Part shown: piece after piece, positions 9,394 to 20,978 of the stretch | Layout: every line of letters begins with the position of its first letter | Position numbering within the stretch: position 1 is the stretch's first letter | Assembly (NCBI RefSeq): GCF_018812025.1 | Contig: NC_063049.1 | Span: 3,844,917-3,908,916 of the forward strand | Reading direction: 5' to 3' | DNA from: Megalobrama amblycephala | Taxonomy: Eukaryota; Chordata; Actinopteri; Cypriniformes; Xenocyprididae | DNA length: 64,000 nucleotides | Notes under the pieces: model-generated | Seen by the model: only the letters and a program-made list of their open reading frames with translations | The model's database searches: none | Told to the model about the DNA's origin: nothing | Program-made: the position numbers and the translations under genes

Positions 9394-11525
9394 TTATTTG
9401 ACTTTTGAACATGAAACTATAGACATGTTACAGTAGTGGTTGTATACAAATGCACAATGAAGAAGATTCAACAATAACAGTCTATTAATAGATCCACAGG
9501 CAAGGAAATCCACAAACTGGTAAACAGGAAGCAGAACCACACATATCACGAACGATACCAGACAACACAGAACTGAAAACACAAGGCTTATATACACAGG
9601 CAAACGAGGTGGGTGATTGAACACAGCTGGTGGTGATAATGAAGGTGATCAGTAACTATGGTAACAAACTATTGGCGGGAAATAGTGCAACACAGAAGTC
9701 CAAAACAGAGTGAACATGTAACAAGAGCGAGAGTGACGCGTCATAATCTGAAAACCACGCCCACCGGGGGGGAAACAATCCAACCGTCTCCATTGACTTT
9801 ATATAGTGTGAGGCTGCCTCTTTGTCACTTCTGACTTATAACAAAAAACAGAACAATGTCTAAAAGCTGCTATGTGACATGGTTTACAATAAACAAGCTA
9901 AAAAAAACAGAACTAAGTTTTAAATGAATGTTTAAGGACACAAAAGGGGAAACAGGCAGTGTGACAGAGCGCAACGGTTCATAATACTATAAGAACTACA
10001 TTGGAGGGGAATGTAATCGGCAACAAGTGAAATAATTATTTGACATGGTTAAAAATAATTAATGTTTTTTTTCTTTGTTTGTTTAGCATAACCTGTCTGT
10101 CTTGGTCAAGCGTAAATGTCATAAATGAACCCTGTAGGCTATATGCCAAACTTATCTGACCTCTTGCATGTTTCTCTGAGGGTTAGTGTTGTTACTGTAG
10201 TGCTTTGGCTGCTCCCACTCAGGTTGACATCATGAGATTTTTTTTTAATATTATTTCAGCATACCCCCCCCCCACCACCACCACCAATTCCTGCAACTAA
10301 TTCTGTGTTTGAGACACTTCAGAAATTTTCCAAGTAAATTATGAGTAAAACATAAGCGATGAACAAGGGATTAAGTGATGAATATGAATAAAAAAGAGTG
10401 ACTGATTCTGTGTTGAAAAGTCATGACATATATGAAATATTAAAAAAAAAAAAAAAAACACTTAAACACACATTTACACAGGGTCTTGGGATCCCAGACA
10501 AATTAAAGTTTATTCTGCTCATGCAATTTCAGTGACAACAGCCTTTGCAATTGACACATTCAATCTAAAATATAAATAAATAAATAAAATGACATTTACA
10601 ACAAACCTGTATTATTAAAATATAAATACATTTTCATTTTCAAAATAAAGTAAAAGATAAAAGTGTCAGCTCTGTCTGGTGTACATGGATATTTATTGGC
10701 ACAAGTCATCTTTGGAAAAGAATCCAGGTCATATTAGGTATGGTTATCACGTGTATAAATCATTATGGCCTATTAAGGTAATCGTTAAAATATATTTAAA
10801 GAATTAAAGAATTTTCATGCATGCAATTTTGGAAACATAATATTAGAAGTGCTTCTGCAAACTAGGAAAGTGTACTGCTGCTTTCACCACAGGAGTTTAT
10901 AATTAATATTTCCACAAGTTTACATGTACGTGAAATCAAAATAAAGTAATCTGAATAGAAATTATGCGTATTTGGCATGCTGTCCGGGGGAGGGCTCTGA
11001 GCTTTGGCCCAAACACAGAGTACTCTCCCTCCTTAACTGGGATAGAAACCAGCCAGTGAGGTGATGGGGTGATGGAGGGATGCTGTGAAACTTGTCACGG
11101 GATAAAGGTGAGAGACGCCTTGTATACCGGCTTCCTCTTGCACTGATTTTGTGCCTCCCAAATTTAGTAAAATAACTTAATTTTATGCTATCATACATTG
11201 TCAACCTTATAAAACGGTACGCATTAAAGATTCTCAGTGTAACTGGTACAGTGCAGGATCACTTTTAGTGCAGGATCACATTTTGTCAACGGTAAAGCAA
11301 CAATTGTAAGGTAGGCTAATCAGGCATGTTAATCTGCACATGTACATGACAAACAGGAAAGTTAAGCTGTAGTTATGATTTCCACTAACATTTGGGTTTT
11401 CATTTCATGTAACTATTGTTGGTAGTGTTCTGAATCATTCCTAGCCTTGAAATAATGTAATTCTGACAATAAAGAAGCCAATTAGAATGTCCATGTGACT
11501 TCTTGAACAAGACTAATGTGAAAGT
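9394..11525. other. Gene-poor interval
   Basis: 9400-9760 looks like interspersed repeat of unknown class. C/ACC-rich low complexity lies at 10264-10288 and an A-run at 10442-10457. 10960-11115 (minus) resembles 41700-41810 (plus). No credible gene seen. Confidence 0.5.
10960..11115 (-). repeat. Diverged copy of a motif shared with 41700-41810
   Basis: Read on the minus strand, it contains TCCCTCCATCACCCC, then TTTGGGC, then GGACAGCATGCCAAATACGC. The same order occurs on the plus strand at 41704-41808. The second copy lies inside a Harbinger-like element, so this may be remains of a related element. Confidence 0.5.
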
Positions 11526-11756
11526 TTGTTTCCACTTTCCCATTATTTGAGTAATGATACTGTGCGTATTTTGCTGAAGAATGGCATCCAGACCAGATGT
11601 GGACTTAATCTATATTTTTGTCTCTTGAACATTTTTTTTATGTTGTGTGCTCATAGATTGGAAACAGTGTTGCCAAATCTATGTGTAACTGCTTCTGCAC
11701 AAGAGCTCATCAGTCTTCTATCGGAGTTCATTCAGATCCTGCAAGACTAATACTCA
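11526..11756 (+). other. Possible 5' exon or chance ORF upstream of the integrase-like gene
   Basis: An open stretch ends SAQELISLLSEFIQILQD before TAA. It lies about 280 bp upstream of the recognisable HTH/integrase exons. I do not recognise the sequence and no splice pair is convincing. Confidence 0.15.
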
Positions 11757-12033
11757 AGGTAGTTTAATGTCATTGATTATATTTATTTGTTGCACACTTT
11801 AATTCATTATAGCAATTTAATGGGGATAGCTGACATTTATCCCCAATTTATGTTGAATAATATTTGTTTTGAACACCAATCTTACCTGCAGCTTCTCCAG
11901 TTTGCCAGTCAAATTGTTAATGGGCAGAAATTATTCACTAGTCCATAATGCACATTTCAACTATTTAGTCTACATGCGAGTTTGTTTGAACACCTTACAG
12001 AAAATGCTATCTGTTTTTTTCTATGCTTCCAGA

Positions 12034-13555
12034 AGGTGCAGGAGGGTATCAAGTACCATTGATTCATGGTGGTATAGGTCCCCCATCCTATGATATAACC
12101 AGACCACAACTAGAATTTCTGGTGGGGTCTGGAATTAAATTTAAGGCAAATCCCTGAAATACTCAATGTGTCACAGATTACAGATCAGGAGCTTGACAGT
12201 ATGGTCATCGAAGTTGACGGTCAAAATGATCTGCTTGCACCTGAATCTGTGAGGGCTCAGTTAAACTCAGCAGGTGTACTTGAACAAAGGAGGAGGGTGA
12301 GGGCGAGTATGTTTCAAACCAATCCAGATGCAGCAGTTTTGAGAGCAACATCACAAAGACTACAATGCAGAAAATACAGCGTAGCTGGCCCAAACTCTCT
12401 GGCAGATAAACGGTTATCACAAACTCATAAGGTAATGATTCATTTTCTGTACATCTGCAGAAGTCACACTAAAAGTAATTAAAATCACATTTATATATGT
12501 GTACAGTTGTTTAGATTGGTAATTGTTGTAATTGTGTTGAAGCCATACATCCTTAATGTTGACAAATATTGTAATGTATGTAATTATATTGTAATAAATA
12601 TTGTAATATATGTAATTTTTGTAATACATATTATATAGACTCATAGTAAGATTTTGTGTCAAAGTATTGCATTGTATATCCATTGTAAAGTTACAAAACC
12701 CAAAAGGCTTGATGACTTTATCAGCTATGTAATCTTCCTTCATATTCATATTATACTAGAGGAAGAGCTGCATGATAATTAAAAAATATTTTGCTTTCAA
12801 AGGTGGCGGATTGTGATTCATGGATTGATTGATGGCTACAGTCCGCTTGTGGTTTCCTTGTTGCATCAAACAACAATCGCAGCAGTACAGTCCTGCAACA
12901 TTTCTACACAGCAGTCACCCAGTATGGTGTGCCATCATGAGCGTTTGTGATTACGGTGGAGGGAACATTGATGTGTGTCTTCATGAATGTCTTCCATGGA
13001 ATGAGCACCAGGAGTGATCTCAGAGGTCAGAGTACACACAATCAAAGGATCGAGAGATTTTGAGGTGATCTTTGGTCCGGCATGATCAATGTGTAACCAT
13101 GGCCTCTTTACATTACTGGAGTCGGAGGGGATCATTGATCCTGACAATGAACTGGACATGTGGGCTTTGCAGCATGTGTATAAAACATGGATCTCAGAGT
13201 TTTCCGTCGTCACTGGAATAATCATGGCCTGCACACTGAGGGATTTAGCACTCCAGTACAGCTGTTTGTCCGAGCATGTCGCGGTTGCAGAACAAGCCCT
13301 TGAGAGTCATTCAGGGTATATTTGAAGACCCTGTCAATGCCCCAGATCCAGCAATGGCACAAGAAAGGGACCCAACTGAGAACCATAATGCTGATCCTCT
13401 ATGGAGAGAGGACATTCATGTTCCTGAAAGTCTGCTTAGTCTAACTGAAGGTGATGTTCATCAACTCCAATGCTTTAGATGTCTCCAGGGATCACATGGG
13501 TGTTGACTTTCTTCAGATGACAATTATGTTCCTGCAGTTAGTGGTTCATCCATAG
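12034..13555 (+). pseudogene. HTH plus DDE integrase-core (rve-type) gene remnant with one intron
   Basis: Exon 12034-12431 holds a resolvase-like HTH region (GPPSYDITRPQLEFLVGS) and the segment ISDQELDSMV-like to YSVAGPNSL, leading to the HKLIR motif. The donor is GTAATG at 12432 and the acceptor AAAG at 12802. The second exon resumes with WRIVIHGLIDGYS, the first strand of an RNase H-fold integrase core, and runs through LLESEGIIDPDNELDMWALQ to about 13555. Conserved segments fall in all three frames, so there are several frameshifts, plus stop codons around 12950-13080. This intron-bearing integrase family is multicopy in fish and may descend from an IS3-like or Ginger-like transposon; the exact class needs a search. 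No terminal repeats were found. Confidence 0.75.
12432..12802 (+). other. Intron of the integrase-like gene
   Basis: A GT-AG intron of 371 bp between the codons of the conserved HKLIR|WRIVIHG junction. It is A+T-rich with TAATATTGTAATA-type low complexity at 12560-12640. Confidence 0.7.
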
Positions 13556-14170
13556 ACTGTGGTAATATTGAAGTTTTATGTTTTGTGACATAATTTTTTA
13601 ACAGTAGTTTTAAGTTCTGTGTTTTGGTATAAGCCATTGTAATCTAGTTGGTAATTCTAGTTTTGTCAATTATGTATTTTTAGCTTGTGTTTGTATGATG
13701 TTGACTGCATTGGTATGGAGTTCCTTATGCAAAGGGTAATTGGGTTGTATTTATCACAGATGAAATCTCTTTGATATTCTGCCCTCTGGCATATTAATTA
13801 CCATTATTTATAAATTATATATAATGCCATGTTGTACAATTTAAAATTAATTTATTAATATGCATTTATACTCTTGTAGTTGTTCATCATATAACATATG
13901 GTTAGTAATACATTAATTTATAAAGATTTTATTATTTAAAAAGACTTAATGCATTTCTAGATGTTTGGTTTCATGCGTTATATGATGTACATAGTTAATT
14001 ATATAGTTAAAGTCTTGAATATGATGTTTTACAATAGGTACATAATAAAAAACATAATTACATGCAAAATATTTTATGTGACTCTGGGAAACCCTGCCAC
14101 AACAAACATGGTCTGCATAGAGTACATAGCTACAGTCATCATGGAGAAAGATCAGCGCTCATGCTGTTAG
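13556..14170. other. A+T-rich non-coding DNA
   Basis: Nothing recognised; short chance frames only. Confidence 0.6.
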
Positions 14171-14173
14171 ATC

Positions 14174-14300
14174 ATGTCAGATCAGAGGTACAGATCACGT
14201 CTCATAAGTTTAAGATCACAGACGAATGCTAACTTTGATAGATTGATAGGACAAGCAACTCTGGCAAATGAGCACCGAGAAGACAGTCTCACTGAAAGGT
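14174..14300 (+). other. Possible exon of unknown gene
   Basis: An open frame starting MSDQRYRSRLISLRSQTNA and ending REDSLTER is followed by a good donor, GAAAG|GTAATT, at 14301. No family recognised. A possible downstream acceptor (GTACTTGTAG) lies at the insertion site of the LTR element at 14808, with a purine-rich exon-like stretch after 16128. This remains speculative. Confidence 0.25.
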
Positions 14301-14807
14301 AATTTGGCATTACTGTAAAATAATGTATAGTCATTAAGATAATTGCAAGAGAGATTTTTTATTTATTTTATGTATAACCCAGCCATAAATTTTGTTATGA
14401 ATAGTTATGTTATAAATTATGATTGAAAATGAACATGCAGCGCACAGTGTTGCAAATTGTTTTCAGCTTAAAGTAGCTAAAACTGTTCACTAAATAATTA
14501 ATAGCAAGTCCACTGATCTAAATTAATTAAATAAAGATCAGTGGGCGAGTCACGGAATCTAGATAATGTGTGTCCAAGAAGTTAATCTAGATTTGTCGCT
14601 AGGCTTTTTAAAAAAGTCTCAAAAGGGCGTGGAAGTCGGGAAGAACTGCTAAATTGGCAGCACTCGACAGACGATCACTTTTATGGCAAGACAGCTGTGC
14701 TAAAATAAATGTTCAATCATGTGAGTGTCACTGAAGGGTTCCTGCTTTAACGTTAGTGATATTCTAAAACAAAATATCCAATTTTGTGTAACTTTTGTAC
14801 TTGTAGG

Positions 14808-15138
14808 TGTGACGAGCAGGGCGGGCGAGAGCCGTGAGGGAACGGCGCGAGGCCGGTGACGCGAGTGATAATGAGCGTCACCTGCGAGGCGTGCCGGCCT
14901 CGAGTCTCTCACGGAGGAGCTCCGGAGGCATAAAAGGAGGAGCGACATCAGTGAAGGACGAGAGAGGACCAGGCCTGGACTTTATGTTATGTTTTATTAT
15001 GTTTGTGTGGCCGGCAGACGTCCGCGAGGGTCTGTCGGCATTACTTTCGTTTTGTTCTTTGTTTATTTTATATTAAACTTTTGTTGAACGTTCGCCGGTT
15101 CCCGCCTCCTTCTTCCCATATCTACTAACCTCGTTACA
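14808..15138 (+). repeat. 5' LTR
   Basis: TG...CA termini. A TATA-like CATAAAAGG lies about 120 bp in, and an ATTAAA polyadenylation-like signal lies near the end (about 15073). Confidence 0.93.
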
Positions 15139-15796
15139 TTGGTGCCGAAACCCGGGAGGAAGGAGGGACATGCTGTCGAAGAGCCCTCGCTGCTGAGGGG
15201 GATCGCGGTGCTGCGGAGTTCGGGCAGCGCGGGAGTGCGTGTAGACCGCGAGAGGCTGCCCGAGGCGGTGGTGCTGGAGCCTTGTGAAAGGTGGGACGGA
15301 GACCCGGATGCCGTGCTCCTGGGACGAGGTGGGGTGGCTGCCGTCCTGGACCTGGAGGGAGCGGAGGAGTCGCCGCCGTCTGCCGTGGGCCGGAGCCTGC
15401 TGCCGTCCGCCATGAAGGGGAGGAGCAGGGGACGGGGGACTCGCTGCCGGCTGCCCTCAGTCGGAGGAGCCATCGCCGGCCGCCAGGAGGCGGTCGAGGA
15501 TCGGGCCGTCCACCGAGCGTCCAGTGCCACCGCATGGCACCGCGAGGAAGAGCCTCCCGGCTGGCTGAGGACCGAGCGGCAGTGTGTCTGGGAACCGGAC
15601 CAAGAATTTTTTTTTTTTTTTCTTTCTTTCTTTTTCCTCTCTCCCCTCTCTCGTCCTGTCGCTCCCTTGCTTCCGTCTCCTTTCTCTCGTCTCGTCTGTC
15701 CTTACCCCCAGGTGCTGCGGCCGCCGAGACAGGCCCCGGGGGGGAGTAAGCGCAGTCGCGGGAGTACCCCCCGGCCTGCGAGGGGCGTTGGGGGTA
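15139..15796 (+). other. Interior of TRIM-like element, no coding capacity
   Basis: G+C-rich. A T-run followed by a CT-rich stretch lies at 15606-15700. A purine-rich tract (15780-15796, GGGGCGTTGGGGGTA) precedes the 3' LTR in the position of a polypurine tract. No retroelement protein motif in any frame. Confidence 0.8.
15140..15157 (+). promoter_or_regulatory. Primer binding site for tRNA-Phe
   Basis: TGGTGCCGAAACCCGGGA lies one base after the 5' LTR. It is the exact complement of the 3' 18 nt of vertebrate tRNA-Phe(GAA), including CCA. Confidence 0.85.
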
Positions 15797-16127
15797 TGTG
15801 ACGAGCAGGGCGGGCGAGAGCCGTGAGGGAACGGCGCGAGGCCGGTGACGCGAGTGATAATGAGCGTCACCTGCGAGGCGTGCCGGCCTCGAGTCTCTCA
15901 CGGAGGAGCTCCGGAGGCATAAAAGGAGGAGCGACATCAGTGAAGGACGAGAGAGGACCAGGCCTGGACTTTATGTTATGTTTTATTATGTTTGTGTGGC
16001 CGGCAGACGTCCGCGAGGGTCTGTCGGCATTACTTTCGTTTTGTTCTTTGTTTATTTTATATTAAACTTTTGTTGAACGTTCGCCGGTTCCCGCCTCCTT
16101 CTTCCCATATCTACTAACCTCGTTACA
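15797..16127 (+). repeat. 3' LTR
   Basis: Same 331-bp sequence as the 5' LTR, as far as can be read. Confidence 0.93.
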
Positions 16128-16132
16128 GTAGG

Positions 16133-17137
16133 GCACAAGAGTTCAGAAATGAGACGAATCCAAGGCCGCCAAGGAGAAGGAGGAGGGTAACCATTCCCCC
16201 GCGGATGTTAAGGATACGCTTGGGATTTATAAATGAGGGAACCAGTCGACCGTGAGCATTGCATTGATGGGAAGTTTCAACAGGTGGAGGTCAAAACGAA
16301 CAGGGATGGGGCAGTACTTATGATACATGTGTTTCAAATATGCATTTCAAATATAAAATAGGATTTTGTCATTTGTATTTGATAATACTGTAAAATACTT
16401 TTTAAGATGTCTACATGATGACATCATAAACATGCGTCCTCTGATTGGAGCCTGACAGACTGTGTTCCACTGCAGATTCTTAATGTGTCAGACCACATAT
16501 TACTATATGTTATATGTTGAATTCATGTTTATTAAAAAAGACACTGTAGACCATGACATCATATCATGACCGTTGCAGCATAACCGCGGCTTTAATCTAA
16601 ACCCTGTCTGTGAAACCAGCCGTAGTGTTTTATAGAGGTGTGACGAGACACAAGATTGAGTTGACAATTAATCTGATAACTTTTCCCCATTCAGCCCCAA
16701 TATCCAGAGAGTGTCTTGTGTTCAAAAGGCGGTTGTGAGCTCCAGTTGTTATATATTATATTATATATATATATATTATATTATATATTATATATATATA
16801 TATAAAAAAAAAAAAAAACACACACACAGATTTTCGCTATGAAAACAAAGATGCTAAAATGCATTCCTGCACAATAGTGAGCTTCACTGTTATTTCTTGT
16901 GAAATTTATTTAATCATTATTGCTATTAGTATCATCCACACTGCAGAATGCTTGTTTGTTTATTTAAGTATGTGTGGATCTGTGTAAAATATGGGATAAA
17001 TCACATCCTGAACTGATTTGATACACATAATTTAATCTTTAAATCCTGTATTTTACGGGATGATGTCATTGTGTCAACCCTACGATAGCAGTGATCATTA
17101 CTGAGGACGATCAGGGTTTGTGGGATATTGTAAAACA
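16133..17137. other. Non-coding interval with AT microsatellite
   Basis: An (AT)n/TTATATA tract at 16751-16803 is followed by an A-run and CA repeats. No gene recognised. Confidence 0.6.
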
Positions 17138-17141
17138 TTAA

Positions 17142-17861
17142 AGGTGCCCTCGAATGAAAAATTGAATTTACCTTGGCATAGTTAAATAACAAGAGTTCAG
17201 TACATGGAAATGACATGCAGTGAGTCTCAAACTCCATTTTTTCCTCCTCCTTACATAAATCTCATTTGTTTAAAAGACCTCAGAAGAACAGGTGAATCTC
17301 AAAATAACACCGACTGTTACGTAACAGTCTGGATCATTAATATGTACGCCCAATATTTGCATATGCCAGCCCATGTTCCCAACATTATGAAAGGCATTAG
17401 ACAAGGGCAGAACATCTGGATCTGTGCACAGCTGAATCATCAGACTAGGTAAGCAAGCAAGAACAATAGCAAAAATGGCAGATGGAGTGATAATAACTGA
17501 CATGATCCATGATATCATGATATTTTTAGTGATATTTGTAAATTGTCTTTCTAACTGTTTCGTTAGCATGTTGCTAATGTACTGTTAAATGTGGTTAAAG
17601 TTACCATCGTTTCTTACTGTATTCACGGAGACAAGAGCCGTCGCTATTTTCATTTTTAAACACTTGCAGTCTGTATAATGCATAAACACAACTTCATTCT
17701 TTATAAATCTCTCCAACAGTGTTGATGCCCCAAAATAGCCAGTTAAAAAAAATGAATAAAAAAAAAATCTATGGGGTATTTTAAGCTGAAACTTCACAGA
17801 CACATTCAGGGGACACCTTAGACTTATATTACATCTTTTTAAAAAAAATTCTAGGGCACCT
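17142..17861. mobile_element. TTAA-target MITE, 720 bp
   Basis: Starts AGGTGCCCTCGAAT and ends ATTCTAGGGCACCT. These are inverted repeats, flanked by TTAA (17138-17141 and 17862-17865). TTAA duplication points to a piggyBac- or Kolobok-type mobiliser. No transposase. A partial second copy is at 40954-42357. Confidence 0.88.
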
Positions 17862-17865
17862 TTAA

Positions 17866-18435
17866 TCTGTTTCTTTGTGATTTGCTGTTATCAGACCACA
17901 GCACAGCAGATAGACTCATGTTACAGTTCAGTCTTACAGATGGAGACCGCTCCACTCTGTGATGTCACATGAAATACATTAATTATCTTTCTGTTCATTT
18001 GTGTGTCCATTGGCTTTTCATCTTCTGTTCTCCCGCGAAACTACACTTCAAAATAAAAGTCCCTATATGAATGCACAACTAATGCTAAAACACACACTAA
18101 AATATACATGATTTATTATACTAATAAAGTGAACCAAAAAACTAAACTATTCAAATAACTGAGGGTTATTTACATTATTGTTATGTGATTTTTTATTTAT
18201 TTTTTGGGCTTTCAAATAATTTTGCAGGACACCAGTGGGGTTATCCTAAAGTTAAGACAGTTTTTAGGATGTTTTGTTGAGTTAGGATGTTTCTGTAATA
18301 CCTTTTTCTTATCCATAGTTAAGATAATGTGCTTAAGAAACATCATTCTAATAGCTTTTGTCCTAAATGAGGTCCTAACTGAAACTGCCATAGATAAGGA
18401 TCCTTTAGTAATGTGTGTGTGTGTAGTTTTTGTGT
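17866..18435. other. Non-coding interval
   Basis: 18200-18400 is rich in GTTAGGA/TAAGATAA-type motifs resembling Harbinger MITE interiors. No gene. Confidence 0.4.
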
Positions 18436-19373
18436 TAAAGTTTTTTTTAATTTGACCCAATTCAAAAATGTCACTACACCTGCTCAAAAGCATGTTTTTA
18501 AATTCATGATTAATGTTGCATTGCATAATGTGTGCTTATACAAACTGACAACCACAAGTTAATCGCATTCAATTATTTAATATGGACTAAAATAATTGTT
18601 TTGTTTGCAATTTTAAGGCTATATTTACATACTACGACTAACCTGACAGTTGTTTATACAGGTTTTGTAATGAAAACTAGTCTAAAATTAAGAAAACTTT
18701 AGAAAACAGTAAACATTGAGTTTACATGTGATTCACTTAAAATACTAATAATTTATTATTCCAATATCCGAATATGATACTAAATCCCACAGAAAGAGGG
18801 TTTCTATTTGTAACATCCTTCTTTTAATTTGATCACTGTACATTATAAACAAGACAAAATTCACTGAATAAAGGTTAGCCAATACAAACATATTTATAGA
18901 AAACAGTTGACAATGAATCGAAAGGACCCACAAGAGCAAAACAAATCGAATATTCAAGAATATCAAGCAGAAGTCTGACATAACAATTACACAAGGGGTT
19001 GTGTAAAGCATCCGTCATTTAACAAATTAAAAACACGGATGGACAATTCAAAATGCTTTTTGACAGAAAAATAACACAAGCAAGAACAAATTTTAAACCT
19101 AGAACATCAATTTTCATTTTACAATGATCTTTCCTTTCTGTGTGCGCGTGTGTTTGTGTTTATGAGAGAGAGCTTGCGTAGCACTGAGACAACGGTCATT
19201 TTAAATGCATAAGTAACTAATGTGCTAGTTTTCATACAAAATAAGTAGTCTATTTAACATAATTAGGTACTTTAGTTAGTATTAACACAATAACAACACA
19301 TGCTACGTTTCTGAACACTGAGAATAAATAAATAAATAAACGCCTGTTTCTCCAGACTCATGCTTGTCAGTCA
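18436..19373 (+). repeat. Interior fragment of a non-autonomous hAT (copy 1)
   Basis: About 940 bp collinear with 42740-43651 at high identity with small indels, in the same orientation. The terminal inverted repeats present in copy 2 (CAGACCTGCCAAC) are missing here, so this is a truncated copy. Confidence 0.85.
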
Positions 19374-19376
19374 GTC

Positions 19377-19457
19377 ACCGTTTTCTTCAACCAGTTTATT
19401 GAATCGAACTGTCCGAAAGAACCGGTTCGTGGAAAAGAACCGAACTTCCCATCACTA
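19377..19457. mobile_element. hAT MITE end (CCGGTTC family)
   Basis: Contains GAACCGGTTC-type motifs and ends AACTTCCCATCACTA, the terminus of a common fish hAT MITE. It abuts the start codon of the next candidate gene. Confidence 0.6.
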
Positions 19458-19459
19458 CC

Positions 19460-19811
19460 ATGGGGATCTTCAAGCCCGTCTACAATGCCGCCTGTCCAGC
19501 CTGCTCTGCCCTGGCCACTTGTTCCACTCTGGCCAAAATGGTAGTGAATAAATTATGTGGAATTAGATGGAAATGTCCTAACAGTAGGAAAACATGTATG
19601 TATTATATAAGTGTGTACTTTGGGATAACCCTTGTTTTGTTTTTTACATTTACATGTTAATCATTGTTTTCTTCTCACTTTAGATGCTGGAACAAAAAAC
19701 ATCCAGGTCACAGCATCAGAAGTGGAAACTTTGATCAAGTCGAGGCTCTGTAATGCTGGAGACTGTGATGAAAGAGAAGATCCAGAAGATCCAGAAGATC
19801 AGAGATCATGA
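19460..19811 (+). CDS. Candidate two-exon gene for an 83-residue Cys-rich, acidic-tailed protein
   Basis: Exon 1 (19460-19583) starts at an ATG in strong context (ACCATGG) and encodes MGIFKPVYNAACPACSALA and a second Cys-rich stretch. The donor is GTAGGA at 19584. The acceptor TTCTCACTTTAG ends at 19683. Exon 2 (19684-19811) continues in frame with NIQVTASEVETLIKSRLC and ends in repeated EDPEDPED before TGA. The CPAC motif and other cysteines suggest disulfide or metal binding. There is no signal peptide or membrane segment. Family unknown. The frame-consistent splice and codon-like pattern support a gene. Its promoter would have to lie in transposon-derived DNA. Confidence 0.45.
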
Positions 19812-20950
19812 GGAGATTCACTGATGTGTCCGAGAGGATTGATTTATGCTCTATTTAATGTGTTCTGATGCAGTTAGAATTGATCATTGTTCTATAAAAT
19901 ATTTCAATATATTGTACTGTTCAATAGTTCAGGGTCAGTAGGATTTTGTATTGGAAAAAAAAAAAAAATTCATTCAGCAAGGATGCATTAAACTGATCAA
20001 AGATTATGTTGAAGTAAATAATGTGTTTGGATAATACTTTTTGTTAGCCTACAGTTCACCTAATAGGCCTGTAGGTGGCACCTGGGCTTCATTTAACCAA
20101 CTATGATATGCTGATCAAATTGTAAACGGTGTATCAATGGACTAGCTGCACGGGGCCGCCATTTTGGATTTTCGATCAGTGAGTGTACGCATATACACTT
20201 CCGGTTTCGCTTTATGGTGGTGCAGAGTGCCGGGGAAAGCCGAAAATGATCTCTTATAGTTGTTTATAGAATCTGTTATATCACTTAAAAACAACTAAGA
20301 TATATAGTACAATCACACGAGCCAATGGCATTTAGATTAACAAACTCATGGTGCATACGCATATATATGTATAGACAAACTAAATCTAAAGGAAGCAAAA
20401 CAGACTTCAGGAGAGGGTAACAGCACAGTAACAAACAAAAAGTACCCCTCTGAATAGTTAAGGAGTAAAACTACTTTAACTACCAAAGGAAAACAAATAA
20501 GCAACAGAAATGTACGCTAACTCCCTAACTAGCCAAAAACAGGAGAACATTTAATACAAAAATTAAATAGGCACCCCCCTCCCTACAGCTTCCAGCACAT
20601 TTGAGCATGAAGATAACAATGAGTAGATGGTTAAACTCTTTAGGCTACAATAAACCTATTAACTTTGTAGAAAAGTACACCGTCTCTACACAATTATTTA
20701 CACTCAATTCAGAGCAACAAACAGAGCAGGTGAGGGACACAACACTCTTCTTCTTCACGGCGGATCGCAGACATTTAAGTGCATTACCGTCACCTATCAC
20801 ACAAAATGACCATTGACACTCTCCCTATGATTTCTTACTCAAACTACCAATACAATCACTCTTTATTCCTATACCCTCATAGATTCTTCATAGAGTTTCA
20901 TCCGGCGCTGCGTGTTCAGCTCCTCCGTCCACACTCAGCCTCATGTCAGG
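19812..20950. other. Non-coding interval with a P-like fragment
   Basis: An A-run lies at 19956-19968. At 20150-20240 the phrase GGCCGCCATTTT followed by an ATGGTGGTGCAGAG start resembles the first-exon end of THAP/P-type elements. No complete element or gene. Confidence 0.4.
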
Positions 20951-20978
20951 AAAAAATAAATAAATAAATAAAAACTAT

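Larger units (their letters stand above)
14808..16127 (+). mobile_element. Non-autonomous LTR retrotransposon (TRIM-like), 1320 bp
   Basis: Two 331-bp LTRs (14808-15138 and 15797-16127) flank a 658-bp interior. The 5-bp target duplication GTAGG is at 14803-14807 and 16128-16132. The LTRs begin TGTGACGAGC and end CTCGTTACA; I find no difference between them by eye, so insertion is very recent. The interior has a primer site but no gag, protease, RT or integrase motifs. Open frames there reflect high G+C, unlike the A+T-rich flanks. An autonomous partner elsewhere in the genome is implied. Confidence 0.95.

Noticed and set aside
15063..15937. Long overlapping open frames on both strands in the G+C-rich element
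   Set aside because: They lie in LTRs and the interior of a coding-free retroelement, occur in several frames at once, are Pro/Arg/Gly/Ser-rich and show no domain; explained by high G+C.
16751..16803. AT tract as a replication origin or CRISPR-like array
   Set aside because: Simple dinucleotide microsatellite, with no spacers or origin motifs; the genome is eukaryotic.
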